Source: Luteimonas abyssi
Lineage (GTDB): Bacteria > Pseudomonadota > Gammaproteobacteria > Xanthomonadales > Xanthomonadaceae
Assembly: GCF_001482195.1 (NCBI RefSeq)
Contig: NZ_KQ759763.1
Location: 2,216,951 to 2,278,274, forward strand
Direction of reading: 5' to 3'
Length of the DNA: 61,324 nt
In this document: positions 51,210-61,324 of the stretch, in pieces
Position numbering within the stretch: position 1 is the stretch's first letter
How the letters are laid out: the number at the start of each line of letters is the position of its first letter
Translations under genes and position numbers: made by a program
The notes under the pieces: generated by a model
Databases searched by the model: none
The model's input: only the letters and a program-made list of their open reading frames with translations
Told to the model about the DNA's origin: nothing

Positions 51210-53846
51210 ATGAGGACCGAACCCTTGCAAGCTACCGATTCGACGAAAAACGCAACGCCCGGCAAGGGAGCTCCGGAACACACCCCCCTGATGAAACAGT
51301 TCTTCGCCGCCAAGGCGGAGCACCCCGATGTGCTGCTGTTCTTCCGGATGGGCGACTTCTACGAGCTGTTCTACGACGACGCGCGCAAGGCCGCGCGCCT
51401 GCTCGACATCACCCTGACCCAGCGCGGCAGCTCGGGCGGCGCGCCGATCCCGATGGCCGGCGTGCCGCACCATGCGGCCGAGGGCTACCTGGCCCGGCTG
51501 GTCGCGCTGGGCGAATCGGTGGCGATCTGCGAGCAGATCGGCGACCCCGCCGCCAGCAAGGGGCTGGTGGAGCGCAAGGTGGTGCGCATCGTCACCCCGG
51601 GCACGGTCACCGACGAGGCGCTGCTCGACGAACGCCGCGACACCCTGCTGTTGGCGGTCGCGCGCGGGCGCAACGGCTACGGCCTGGCCTGGGCCGACCT
51701 GGCCGGCGGCCGCTTTCTGGTCAACGAGGTCGCCAGCGAGGATCAGCTGGAAGCCGAACTCGCGCGACTGGAGCCGGCCGAACTCCTGATGCCCGACGAG
51801 GACGGCTGGCCGGTCTTTCTCGGCGAACGGCGGGGCCTGCGCCGCCGCGCGCCGTGGCTGTTCGATGCCGACAGCGGCCGACGCCAGCTGTTGCAGTTCT
51901 TCGGCCTGCACGACCTCACCGGCTTCGGCCTGGAGGACCGTCCGCTGGCCACTGCCGCGGCCGGCGCCCTGCTGGGCTACGTGGAGGAAACCCAGAAGCA
52001 GCGCTTGCCGCATCTGACGTCGATCGCGGTGGAGACCGGCGACGGCGCGATCGCGATGAACGCCGCCACACGCCGCCACCTGGAACTGGATACACGCGTG
52101 GACGGCGAACAGCGCCACACCATGCTGGGCGTGCTCGACAGCACGGTGACCCCGATGGGCGGCCGCCTGCTGCGCCGCTGGCTGCACCGACCGCTGCGCG
52201 ACCATGCGGTCCTCGGACACCGCCACCAGGCGGTGGCGACGCTGATCGATCGCGGCGCGGACACCGACCTGCGCGAACGTTTCCGTGCGGTCGGCGATCT
52301 GGAGCGGATCCTGTCGCGGATCGCCCTACGCTCGGCGCGTCCGCGCGACCTGTCCACCCTGCGCGACGGCCTGGGCATGCTGCCGGACCTGCGCGGCCTG
52401 CTCGGGACGCTGGACGCGCCCCGGCTGCAGGCGCTGGCCGACGCCCTCGGCGAACACGATGCCGAAGCGCACCTGCTCGCGTCCGCACTGGTCGAACAAC
52501 CACCGGTGCTGGCCCGCGACGGCGGCGTGTTCGGCGGCGGCCACGACGCCGAGCTCGACGAGTTGCGTGCGTTGTCGGCCAATGCCGACCAGTTCCTGGT
52601 CGACCTGGAAACCCGCGAGCGCGAGGCCAGCGGCATTCCCACGCTGAAACTCGGCTACAACCGCGTCCACGGCTACTACATCGAGATCAGCAAGGCGCAG
52701 GCGGCGAAGGCGCCGGTGCATTACACCCGCCGCCAGACCCTGACCAACGCCGAGCGCTACATCACCGAGGAACTCAAGGCGTTCGAGGACAAGGTGCTGT
52801 CGGCGCGCGAACGGGCCCTCGCCCGCGAGCGGCTGCTGTACGAGCAGTTGCTCGATGCCCTCAACGCCCGGCTCGAACCGCTCAAGCGCTGCGCGGCGGC
52901 CCTCGCCGAACTCGACGTGCTGGCGTGCTTCGCCGAACGCGCGCAGGCGCTGGACTGGTCGCGTCCGGAGCTCGAGCAGGCGCCCTGCCTGCGTATCGAA
53001 CGCGGCCGCCATCCGGTGGTGGAGGCGGTGCGCAAGGATCCGTTCGAACCCAACGACCTGGATCTGCATGCGGACCGGCGCATGCTGGTCATCACCGGCC
53101 CCAACATGGGCGGCAAGAGCACCTACATGCGGCAGAACGCGCTGATCGTGCTGCTCGCGCACATCGGCAGCTTCGTGCCCGCCCTGCGCGCGGTCATCGG
53201 CCCGATCGACCGCATCCTCACCCGCATCGGCGCCGGCGACGACCTCGCCCGCGGGCAGTCGACCTTCATGGTCGAGATGGCCGAGACCAGCTACATCCTC
53301 CACCACGCCACGGCGCAATCGCTGGTCCTGATGGACGAGATCGGGCGCGGCACCTCGACCTACGACGGCCTGGCGCTGGCCGATGCGGTGGCCCGGCACC
53401 TGGCCGGCCGCAACCGCAGCTACACCTTGTTCGCCACCCATTACTTCGAATTGACCGCGCTCGCCGACGAATCGTTCGAAGGCGGCGCCAGCGGCATCGC
53501 CAACGTGCATCTCGATGCCGTGGAGCACGACGACCGCCTGGTGTTCATGCACGCGGTGCGCGAGGGTGCGGCCAACCGCAGCTTCGGCCTGCAGGTGGCC
53601 GCACTGGCAGGTTTGCCGCGCGCCACGCTTGAGCAGGCGCGCCGACGTCTCGCCGAGCTCGAACGACGCGGCGGCGAAAGCCAGTCCGCGACGATGTCGG
53701 CGCCCGCGCTGGACTCGCCGCGCCAGTACGGGTTGTTCGCCGCGGCGCCATCGGCCGCCCTGGAAGCCCTGACCGCGCTCGATCCGGACGACCTCACGCC
53801 GAAGCAGGCGCTGGAGGCGCTGTACCGGCTGAAATCGCTCGCCTGA
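51210..53846 (+). CDS. mutS: DNA mismatch repair protein MutS
   Basis: 878 residues. The mismatch-binding domain I has the conserved [15 protein letters not shown] (Phe-x-Glu wedge in DFYEL), followed by connector, lever/clamp and ATPase domains. Walker A is GPNMGGKST (about 630-638), the signature [13 protein letters not shown] and FATHYFEL follow. It recognises mispairs and recruits MutL. The ATG at 51210 is preferred; another in frame lies 11 codons upstream. No recA or rpoS lies next to it. Confidence 0.97.
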   Translation: MRTEPLQATDSTKNATPGKGAPEHTPLMKQFFAAKAEHPDVLLFFRMGDFYELFYDDARKAARLLDITLTQRGSSGGAPIPMAGVPHHAAEGYLARLVALGESVAICEQIGDPAASKGLVERKVVRIVTPGTVTDEALLDERRDTLLLAVARGRNGYGLAWADLAGGRFLVNEVASEDQLEAELARLEPAELLMPDEDGWPVFLGERRGLRRRAPWLFDADSGRRQLLQFFGLHDLTGFGLEDRPLATAAAGALLGYVEETQKQRLPHLTSIAVETGDGAIAMNAATRRHLELDTRVDGEQRHTMLGVLDSTVTPMGGRLLRRWLHRPLRDHAVLGHRHQAVATLIDRGADTDLRERFRAVGDLERILSRIALRSARPRDLSTLRDGLGMLPDLRGLLGTLDAPRLQALADALGEHDAEAHLLASALVEQPPVLARDGGVFGGGHDAELDELRALSANADQFLVDLETREREASGIPTLKLGYNRVHGYYIEISKAQAAKAPVHYTRRQTLTNAERYITEELKAFEDKVLSARERALARERLLYEQLLDALNARLEPLKRCAAALAELDVLACFAERAQALDWSRPELEQAPCLRIERGRHPVVEAVRKDPFEPNDLDLHADRRMLVITGPNMGGKSTYMRQNALIVLLAHIGSFVPALRAVIGPIDRILTRIGAGDDLARGQSTFMVEMAETSYILHHATAQSLVLMDEIGRGTSTYDGLALADAVARHLAGRNRSYTLFATHYFELTALADESFEGGASGIANVHLDAVEHDDRLVFMHAVREGAANRSFGLQVAALAGLPRATLEQARRRLAELERRGGESQSATMSAPALDSPRQYGLFAAAPSAALEALTALDPDDLTPKQALEALYRLKSLA

Positions 53847-53969
53847 CCCGGTGCCGGTGCATCCGGTCGCGGTGAGGCCCTCCGCTCATTCGATGCCGCC
53901 GGGGGCCTGCCGCGCATCGACGCCCGGGCCCTCGAGCGGGACGCGAGGCGCCGGGCGCCCACAGGACGA

Positions 53970-54476
53970 TCAGGGCCGGGGCGTCGCCTGACGCGCGGGT
54001 TGACGACCCTCGCGCAGACGGGCGTCACGGGCGGCGGCGTCCCGTTCCTGCTGCAGGCCCGCGCGTTGCCGGGCCTCGGCCTGCTGTTGCCGCTGGGTCG
54101 CGAGCTCGGACAGTCGATCCGGCGTCGGCGCGCCGAGCGCGCGCAGGCGATCGGCATGCTGGCGGTCACGCGTCATCGTGGCGCGCTGGGCATCGAGTCT
54201 GCGCTGCGCGTTGTCCACGCGGATATCGGTGCCACGCGGTCGCACCGCGGGTGGCGGATCGGTCGGCCGGGGATCCCGCCATTGCGCCTGTTCGGCCTGT
54301 CGCGGCATCGGCTCCGGGGTGTGCACCTGCGCATGGGCCGCGGACCCGGATGCCAGCACGACGACGGACGACAGCAACAGCGCCGACATGGGCACGGACG
54401 ACCGGATACGTGGGCCGGACGGCGACGCGGAGGACCGGTCGCGGAATCGACGAGCGGGAAGACGGACAGGCGACAT
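53970..54476 (-). CDS. Hypothetical exported protein, Arg/Gln-rich
   Basis: 168 residues, unrecognised. After a basic head (1-30), SALLLSSVVVLASGSAAHA is a plausible signal sequence ending at AQ. The mature part is very hydrophilic and rich in Arg, Gln, Ala and Pro (RQQQAEARQRAGLQQERD), probably helical. An in-frame TTG lies three codons upstream. It is divergent from katG, and the OxyR-like site (54523-54539) lies 47 bases from its start, so it could share peroxide control. Confidence 0.6.
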   Translation of the reverse strand: MSPVRLPARRFRDRSSASPSGPRIRSSVPMSALLLSSVVVLASGSAAHAQVHTPEPMPRQAEQAQWRDPRPTDPPPAVRPRGTDIRVDNAQRRLDAQRATMTRDRQHADRLRALGAPTPDRLSELATQRQQQAEARQRAGLQQERDAAARDARLREGRQPARQATPRP

Positions 54477-54522
54477 GGTGTCCAACCTACGCCGACGCGC
54501 CGAGCCCGCGGCTGAATTTGAC

Positions 54523-54539
54523 GATAGTCAAAAACTATC
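54523..54539. promoter_or_regulatory. OxyR-like binding site
   Basis: gatag-tcaaaaa-ctatc: the ATAG-N7-CTAT core of OxyR sites, here with perfect 5-bp arms, followed by a further ATAG three bases later. It lies in the divergent region before katG, a known OxyR target in xanthomonads. Confidence 0.6.
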
Positions 54540-54621
54540 AAATAGAAGAGAACAATCGATTTCCTTTTCTTCATCCACCCCGCCTAACCTGAATCGACAC
54601 CACCCGGGAAGGACGCCAGCC

Positions 54622-54720
54622 ATGTGCAAGCAGCTCGAGACGCCGACGGTCGCCACCGTCGAGGCCCACCGCGGAAACGAGCCGGCCGGCCCACCCCGTC
54701 TTCCCGCAGTGCGCCTCTGA
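54622..54720 (+). CDS. Possible 32-residue leader peptide of katG
   Basis: MCKQLETPTVATVEAHRGNE and 12 more residues, ending in PAVRL. GGAAGGA lies eight bases before the ATG, a better site than that of katG. It lies between the OxyR-like site and katG, so it would be on the katG leader. No family is recognised; it may be fortuitous. Confidence 0.35.
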   Translation: MCKQLETPTVATVEAHRGNEPAGPPRLPAVRL

Positions 54721-57120
<2,400 letters not shown>

Positions 57121-57147
57121 GCGACATCACGCCGGGCATCAACGACA

Positions 57148-57173
57148 TGGGGCAGGCCCGAGGGCCTGCCCCA
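57148..57173 (+). terminator. Terminator-like hairpin after katG
   Basis: tggggcaggccc (57148-57159) and gggcctgcccca (57162-57173) form a 12-bp near-perfect stem with a minimal loop, 28 bases after the katG stop. No U-run. The remaining bases to 57325 show no gene. Confidence 0.65.
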
Positions 57174-57325
57174 CGACGTTCCGGATGCCGCCTCATCCGG
57201 AAGACCCCCGCTCCGCTCCACACCGGACACCTGCGCTACACGTGCCCGATCCCCTCGACCGTGCCACCCGCGATGGCGTCCCGCCTCGATGCGCCGTGCG
57301 ATCGGCCTCGACTCGAAGCCGACCC

Positions 57326-58129
57326 TCAACGACGCGCCGTGCCCGAGATCTCCACCCGCCGGTCGGGGGCCAGGCACTCGATCAACGCACGTCGATCACG
57401 CTGGTCGCAGTTCGCCACCGGCTCGCGTTGGCCGCGGCCTTCGGCGCCGATCGCGGTATGCGGTACCCCACCCGCCACCAGCCGCGACACCACCGCCTGC
57501 GCGCGCCGTAGCGACAGCGCCATGTTGTAGTCGGCATCGCCGATACGGTCGGCGTGACCGACCACCAGGATGTCCTGCACATCGCTGGCGGATCGCACCT
57601 GGGCCAGGAGCCCGTCGACCGCGGACGTCCCGGACGCGCTCAGGTCCGCACTGTCGAAGGCGAACAAGGCGTCCGCCGACAACCGGATGGGCTCGGCCAG
57701 CGGCACCGGTGCGGGCGCTGGCGGCGCAGGCGGCGCCGACGGTCCGAGCAAGTCGCTGCAGGCCTGCGACGACCAGGTGTACGCGGTCGCGCGGTCGCGA
57801 TCGAAGTCGACGGCCAGTTGGCAGACCAGCGGTTCGCCTCCATTGCGGCGCAGGTTGAACAGATAGTCCCAGCGACGCACGCCCCACATGCCCTCGCCGA
57901 AGTGCGGTGGACCGAACAGCGCCTGCAGCTGCCCCTTGTTCATGCCAGGCCCCAGCTGGCGCAGATCGTCCACGTCGACGAACGTGCCGCCCCGTGGCGT
58001 CGCCCGACCCTGCTCGGGAAACCCGCCAGTTCCGGATGTGGATGCGCAACCCGCCAGCACGCAAGCGGCCAGGAGCAGGCACGCACCACCCAGCCGCGAG
58101 AGTTTCCCTTGTTTCGGATCCTGTCTCAT
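57326..58129 (-). CDS. TpgA-like lipoprotein: BamE/SmpA-like domain plus OmpA-C peptidoglycan-binding domain
   Basis: 267 residues. The signal ends in the lipobox LAGC (C30). Residues about 50-135 resemble the SmpA/BamE fold (DDLRQLGPGMNKGQLQALFGPPHF, WDYLFN). After a Pro/Ala linker, residues 150-265 form an OmpA-C domain with LFAFDSADLS, VVGHADRIGDADYNMALSLRRA and the closing EISGTARR. It should bind peptidoglycan from the outer membrane. The gene follows the adhesin after 61 bases. The same two-domain plan is reported for TpgA, which supports the AtaA adhesin of Acinetobacter. Confidence 0.85.
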   Translation of the reverse strand: MRQDPKQGKLSRLGGACLLLAACVLAGCASTSGTGGFPEQGRATPRGGTFVDVDDLRQLGPGMNKGQLQALFGPPHFGEGMWGVRRWDYLFNLRRNGGEPLVCQLAVDFDRDRATAYTWSSQACSDLLGPSAPPAPPAPAPVPLAEPIRLSADALFAFDSADLSASGTSAVDGLLAQVRSASDVQDILVVGHADRIGDADYNMALSLRRAQAVVSRLVAGGVPHTAIGAEGRGQREPVANCDQRDRRALIECLAPDRRVEISGTARR

Positions 58130-58190
58130 GTCATGTCCCCCGAATCGTCGTGATACGGGACAGGGCCTCGCGACCCTGCCCCGCCCCCTG

Positions 58191-61100
58191 TCACCACTGG
58201 AAGCCGGCACCGACCGACACGCCGCCGTCGCCACGGCTGTTCGCCGACCCGTTGAGGCGGTAGATCCAGCGTCCGCCCTCGGAGACACCGGCGATGCCCA
58301 CCGCCATGCTCGACTCGCCGTTGAAGCTGCCGCCGGCCACCGAGATCATGCTGCGACCGGGCAGGTAGGGCTGCGGCAGGCTCGCCATCGCCATCGCCGC
58401 CGCCACACCGGCCGAAGCGCGGTTGTCGATACGCCGGATATCGCCCTGCACCGCATCGAAGCGGTCGTCGGTGTACTGACGCGACCAATCCATGGCCTGG
58501 TTGAGCTGGTTGAGGTTGACCGCATCGGTGCCGGCCACGCCCGCGGCGACGTTGCGCACCCGCACCGGCGCACTGCCGCCGGGCGCGCCCAGGGTCACGC
58601 TCGAGAAATCCGAACTGCCGTCCGAGCGGGTGTCGTAGCGCAGCGAGCCCTGCTCGGAGGCCTGCAGCTGGCGCAGGTTCACCGCATCGTGCGCATCGCT
58701 GGCATCGGCGACGTGGGTGATCTGGCGCTCGTTGCCGGCACTGCCGACCGAGACCGTGTTGTCCCGCGTCGCCACCGATCCGGCCCCCAGCGCGACCGAG
58801 TTGGCCCCCTCCGCACGCGCGCCGTTGCCCAGTGCGGTGCTACTGCCACCGCTGGCCACCGCCCCCGCGCCGCCGGCCACGCTGTCGTCGCCGGACGCGC
58901 TCGGATTACCGCGATCCAGCGTGTCGTTGACCCGGAACATGCCCGACCCGCCGTTGTTGATGTTGTTGATCTGCTGGTCGGTGTACTGGCGGGACTGGTC
59001 GATGGCGTAGTCCACCCCACCCTGCAGCTGTCCGACATTGACCGCGTCGTAGCGGCCGGAGCCGTCGGCCACATTGGTGATCTTGCGCTCCGCGCCGGTC
59101 GATCCCACCGACACCTCACCGACCGAGTTGCTGCTTCCCGCCTCCACGAATGCACCGTCGTAGCCCTGTTGCGCGCCGGTCTCCGCCCGCGACCCGGCGC
59201 CCAGCGCGATGCTGTTGTCGGCCACGGCCACCGCGCCGTCGCCGAGCGCGACGCTGCCGTCGCCTTCAGCCCGCGCCTGCGGTCCGATCGCCACGCTTTC
59301 CGCGCCGACGGCACTCGCCGCACCCTGGGTGGAATTGACCTGCACGTACGGGCTGCCGGTGCCGGGGCCGCCGCCCTGGTCGATGCGCTGGTTGAGGTTC
59401 ACCAGCGACGCATCCACGGCGGCGAACGCGTCGGTGACATTCGCGTAGTCGGTCGCGCTGACGCCTCCGTCGAGCGCCACCGAGGTGATGCTGAACACCG
59501 GCGCCGACCATTGCCCGGTATCGCCGTCGAAACCGGTGGTGCCGCCGAAGAAGCCCGCCAGCGTGGTGTGGGTGGCGAACAACTGGCCGCCGCTGACAGC
59601 ATCGGTGCTGATCGCGGTGATCGCACCGTCGGCGAGCTGGGTGAGCCGCACCGGCGCGCCGGTCCCGTCGCCCAGCAGCGTCACCTGGTTGAGCGGATTG
59701 CCGTCGGCATCGGCGTCGTAACGCACCGCAAGCCGGCCCACGGCATCGGTACGTCCGTCGATGTTGATCAGCGACTGGCTCAGCGAGTCGAGCGCACCGC
59801 CGACGTCGGTGTAGCTGCCGGTGGTGGTGCCGCCGGTCGAGGTGATCTCGTTGAGGACGTAGGTCGGCATGGTCACGTTGCCGTCGGCATCCAGGCTGGC
59901 GCCGCCGCCCAGATAGCCGGCCAGAACGAGATTGGCGCCGTACAGTTGCGCGCCGGTCACCGCCTCGGCGCTGATCGCGGTGAGCGCGCCCGCCGCCACG
60001 TTGTCCAGCGCCACCGGCGCCCCGCTGCCGTCGCCGGTCAGGGTGACCCGGTTGACGATCTCGCCGTCGGCATCGATGTCGTAGCGCACGGCGCGCCGGT
60101 CGAGCTCGCCGGCCGTCTGGGTCACGTTCGCCAGCGACGCGCTGACGGAACCGAACGCGCTGCCCACGTCGACGTAGCTGCCCGACCCGAGACTGCCGTC
60201 GACCGCGACCTCGTTGAGAACGTAGGTCGGCGCGGTCACGTTGCCGTCCGCGTCGAGCGAAGCGCCGCCGCCCAGGTATCCCGCCAGGGCGACGTTGGCG
60301 CCGTACAGCTGCGCACCGGTCACCGCCTCGGCACTGGTCGCGGTGACCGCAGCGGCCGCCACGTTGTCCACGACCACCGGGGTACCGGTGTTGTCGCCGA
60401 CGAGGGTGACGCGGTTGAGGATCTCGCCGTCGGCGTCCACGTCGTAGCGCACCGCCAACCGGTCGAGCTCGCCGGCCGCCTGGGTCACGTTCGCCAGCGA
60501 CGCGCTGACGGAATCGAAGGCGCCACCCACATCCGCATAGCTGCCGGAGCCGAGGCTGCCATCGGCGGCGACCTCGTTGAGGACATAAGTCGGCGCGGTC
60601 ACGTTGCCGGCGGCGTCGAGCCCGGCGCCCCCACCCAGATACCCGGCCAGGGCGAGGTTGGCGCCGTAGAGCTGGGCGCCGGTCACCGCCTCAGCGCTGA
60701 TCGCGGTGAGCGCGCCCGCCGCCACGTTGTCCAGCGCCACCGGCGCCCCGCTGCCGTCGCCGGTCAGCGTGACCCGGTTGACCAGCTCGCCGTCGGCGTC
60801 CACGTCGTAGCGCACCGCCAGGCGATCCAGTTCGCCGGTGATCTGGGTGACGTTGGCCAGCGACGTGCTGACCGAGCCGAACGCGCCTCCGACATCGGCG
60901 TAGTTGCCGCTTCCGAGCGTGCCGTCGACGCCGACCTCGTTGAGCACGTAGTCGGGCGCGGTGACGTTCCCGGCCGCATCCAGGCCGGCGCCTGCACCGA
61001 GATAGCCGGCCAGCGCGAGGTTCGCGCCGTACAGCTGCGCACCGGTGACCGCATCGGCACTGACCGCGGTCACCGCACCCGCGGCCACATTGCCCAGGCC

Positions 61101-61324
61101 GACCGGTGCGCCGCTGCCCGTCCCGGTCAGGGTGACCCGGTTGACCAGGTTGCCGTCGACATCCACGTCGTAACGCACCGCCAACCGGTCGAGCTCGCCG
61201 GCCACCTGGGCGACGTTGGCCAGCGAACTGCTGACCGAGCCGAACGCCCCGCCCACGTCGGCGTAGTTGCCACTGCCGAGCGTGCCGCCCGGGCCGACTT
61301 CGGTGAGCGCATAGTCGGGTGCGG
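58191..61324 (-). CDS. Trimeric autotransporter adhesin (YadA-like), 5' end beyond the window
   Basis: 1044 or so codons are visible and the frame stays open at the right edge. The C-terminal anchor is the YadA domain ending in SRGDGGVSVGAGFQW. Upstream are head-type repeats (SVAIGPQARAEGDGSVALGD), neck segments with ITNVADGSGRYDAVNVGQL, and a long stalk of 121-residue repeats. Such trimers export themselves, mediate adhesion and autoaggregation. A TpgA-like partner gene follows. The repeats make the exact copy number prone to change and to assembly error. Confidence 0.93.
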   Translation of the reverse strand, partial: APDYALTEVGPGGTLGSGNYADVGGAFGSVSSSLANVAQVAGELDRLAVRYDVDVDGNLVNRVTLTGTGSGAPVGLGNVAAGAVTAVSADAVTGAQLYGANLALAGYLGAGAGLDAAGNVTAPDYVLNEVGVDGTLGSGNYADVGGAFGSVSTSLANVTQITGELDRLAVRYDVDADGELVNRVTLTGDGSGAPVALDNVAAGALTAISAEAVTGAQLYGANLALAGYLGGGAGLDAAGNVTAPTYVLNEVAADGSLGSGSYADVGGAFDSVSASLANVTQAAGELDRLAVRYDVDADGEILNRVTLVGDNTGTPVVVDNVAAAAVTATSAEAVTGAQLYGANVALAGYLGGGASLDADGNVTAPTYVLNEVAVDGSLGSGSYVDVGSAFGSVSASLANVTQTAGELDRRAVRYDIDADGEIVNRVTLTGDGSGAPVALDNVAAGALTAISAEAVTGAQLYGANLVLAGYLGGGASLDADGNVTMPTYVLNEITSTGGTTTGSYTDVGGALDSLSQSLINIDGRTDAVGRLAVRYDADADGNPLNQVTLLGDGTGAPVRLTQLADGAITAISTDAVSGGQLFATHTTLAGFFGGTTGFDGDTGQWSAPVFSITSVALDGGVSATDYANVTDAFAAVDASLVNLNQRIDQGGGPGTGSPYVQVNSTQGAASAVGAESVAIGPQARAEGDGSVALGDGAVAVADNSIALGAGSRAETGAQQGYDGAFVEAGSSNSVGEVSVGSTGAERKITNVADGSGRYDAVNVGQLQGGVDYAIDQSRQYTDQQINNINNGGSGMFRVNDTLDRGNPSASGDDSVAGGAGAVASGGSSTALGNGARAEGANSVALGAGSVATRDNTVSVGSAGNERQITHVADASDAHDAVNLRQLQASEQGSLRYDTRSDGSSDFSSVTLGAPGGSAPVRVRNVAAGVAGTDAVNLNQLNQAMDWSRQYTDDRFDAVQGDIRRIDNRASAGVAAAMAMASLPQPYLPGRSMISVAGGSFNGESSMAVGIAGVSEGGRWIYRLNGSANSRGDGGVSVGAGFQW
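59392..61324 (-). repeat. 363-bp tandem repeats (121 residues) in the adhesin
   Basis: The same landmark (c-a/g-cgtcgta) recurs at 59712, 60075, 60438, 60801 and 61164, spaced exactly 363 bases. A sixth, diverged unit runs to about 59392, and the array continues past the edge. Each unit encodes a GAFGSVSxSLANV, ELDRLAVRYDV, VTGAQLYGAN and YVLNEV series. Units two steps apart (726 bp) are more alike in one segment than neighbours. Confidence 0.85.

Noticed and set aside
59392..61324. CRISPR-like array
   Set aside because: The period is 363 bp, in frame, and codes for adhesin stalk units; no short repeat/spacer structure.

Overview
The window is a chromosomal segment of a high-GC (roughly 68-70% by eye) gammaproteobacterium, most likely of the Xanthomonadaceae (Lysobacter/Luteimonas/Xanthomonas relatives). 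Three things point there: the gene order pncC-ubiB-lexA-recA-recX-alaS-csrA-tRNA(Ser)-tRNA(Arg), a lexA operator of the TTAG-N6-TACTA type known from Xanthomonas, and the many TonB-dependent receptors. No rRNA, CRISPR array, prophage or intact insertion sequence was seen. Nearly all the sequence is ordinary chromosome with short intergenic gaps and many start/stop overlaps of four bases.

Layout, left half. 1-1173: end of a class III aminotransferase, then a gene-free stretch with an inverted pair of double-hairpin repeats. 1174-3372: GH3 beta-glucosidase behind a LacI-type operator. 3694-6058: a translationally coupled minus-strand chain (small unknown protein, exported metallophosphatase, exported pyrophosphatase), divergent from a TonB receptor (6168-8999). 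Then come upp, a Fur-box siderophore receptor (10139-12373), a TMEM43-like protein coupled to an MBL-fold hydrolase, gamma-glutamyltransferase coupled to a 2[4Fe-4S] ferredoxin, coaD, rsmD, htpG behind a sigma-32-like promoter, and the overlapping trio ftsY / AsmA-like / mutY. Two tRNAs (Phe, Val) follow at 26088-26246. Next is a probable murein-peptide cluster (NlpC/P60 peptidase, dipeptide epimerase, YkuD-type lipoprotein; 27138-30787), then arsC-like, XRE-SulP, thiD, an alpha/beta hydrolase and EcsC.

Layout, right half. 36237-44729 is the SOS/translation block (tRNA-Arg, tRNA-Ser, csrA, alaS, recX, recA, lexA, ubiB, pncC), all on the minus strand. 44861-50865 is an accessory locus: a TonB receptor, an exported alpha/beta hydrolase, a decayed MFS efflux gene and a divergent TetR regulator with palindromic operators. 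mutS follows. katG has an OxyR-like site and a possible leader ORF. The window ends in a trimeric autotransporter adhesin with 363-bp tandem repeats, followed by an OmpA-C lipoprotein that resembles the TpgA partner of Acinetobacter adhesins.

The most interesting points are the double-hairpin repeats with compensated stems, the predicted leaderless lexA transcript whose operator abuts the start codon, the uncharacterised TonB receptor/hydrolase/MFS/TetR locus, the adhesin-TpgA-like pair with a 726-bp higher-order repeat, and the 26.3-26.7 kb interval with an orphan terminator. No wholly new multi-gene system could be proven from sequence reading alone. All family assignments rest on recognised motifs, not on database searches.
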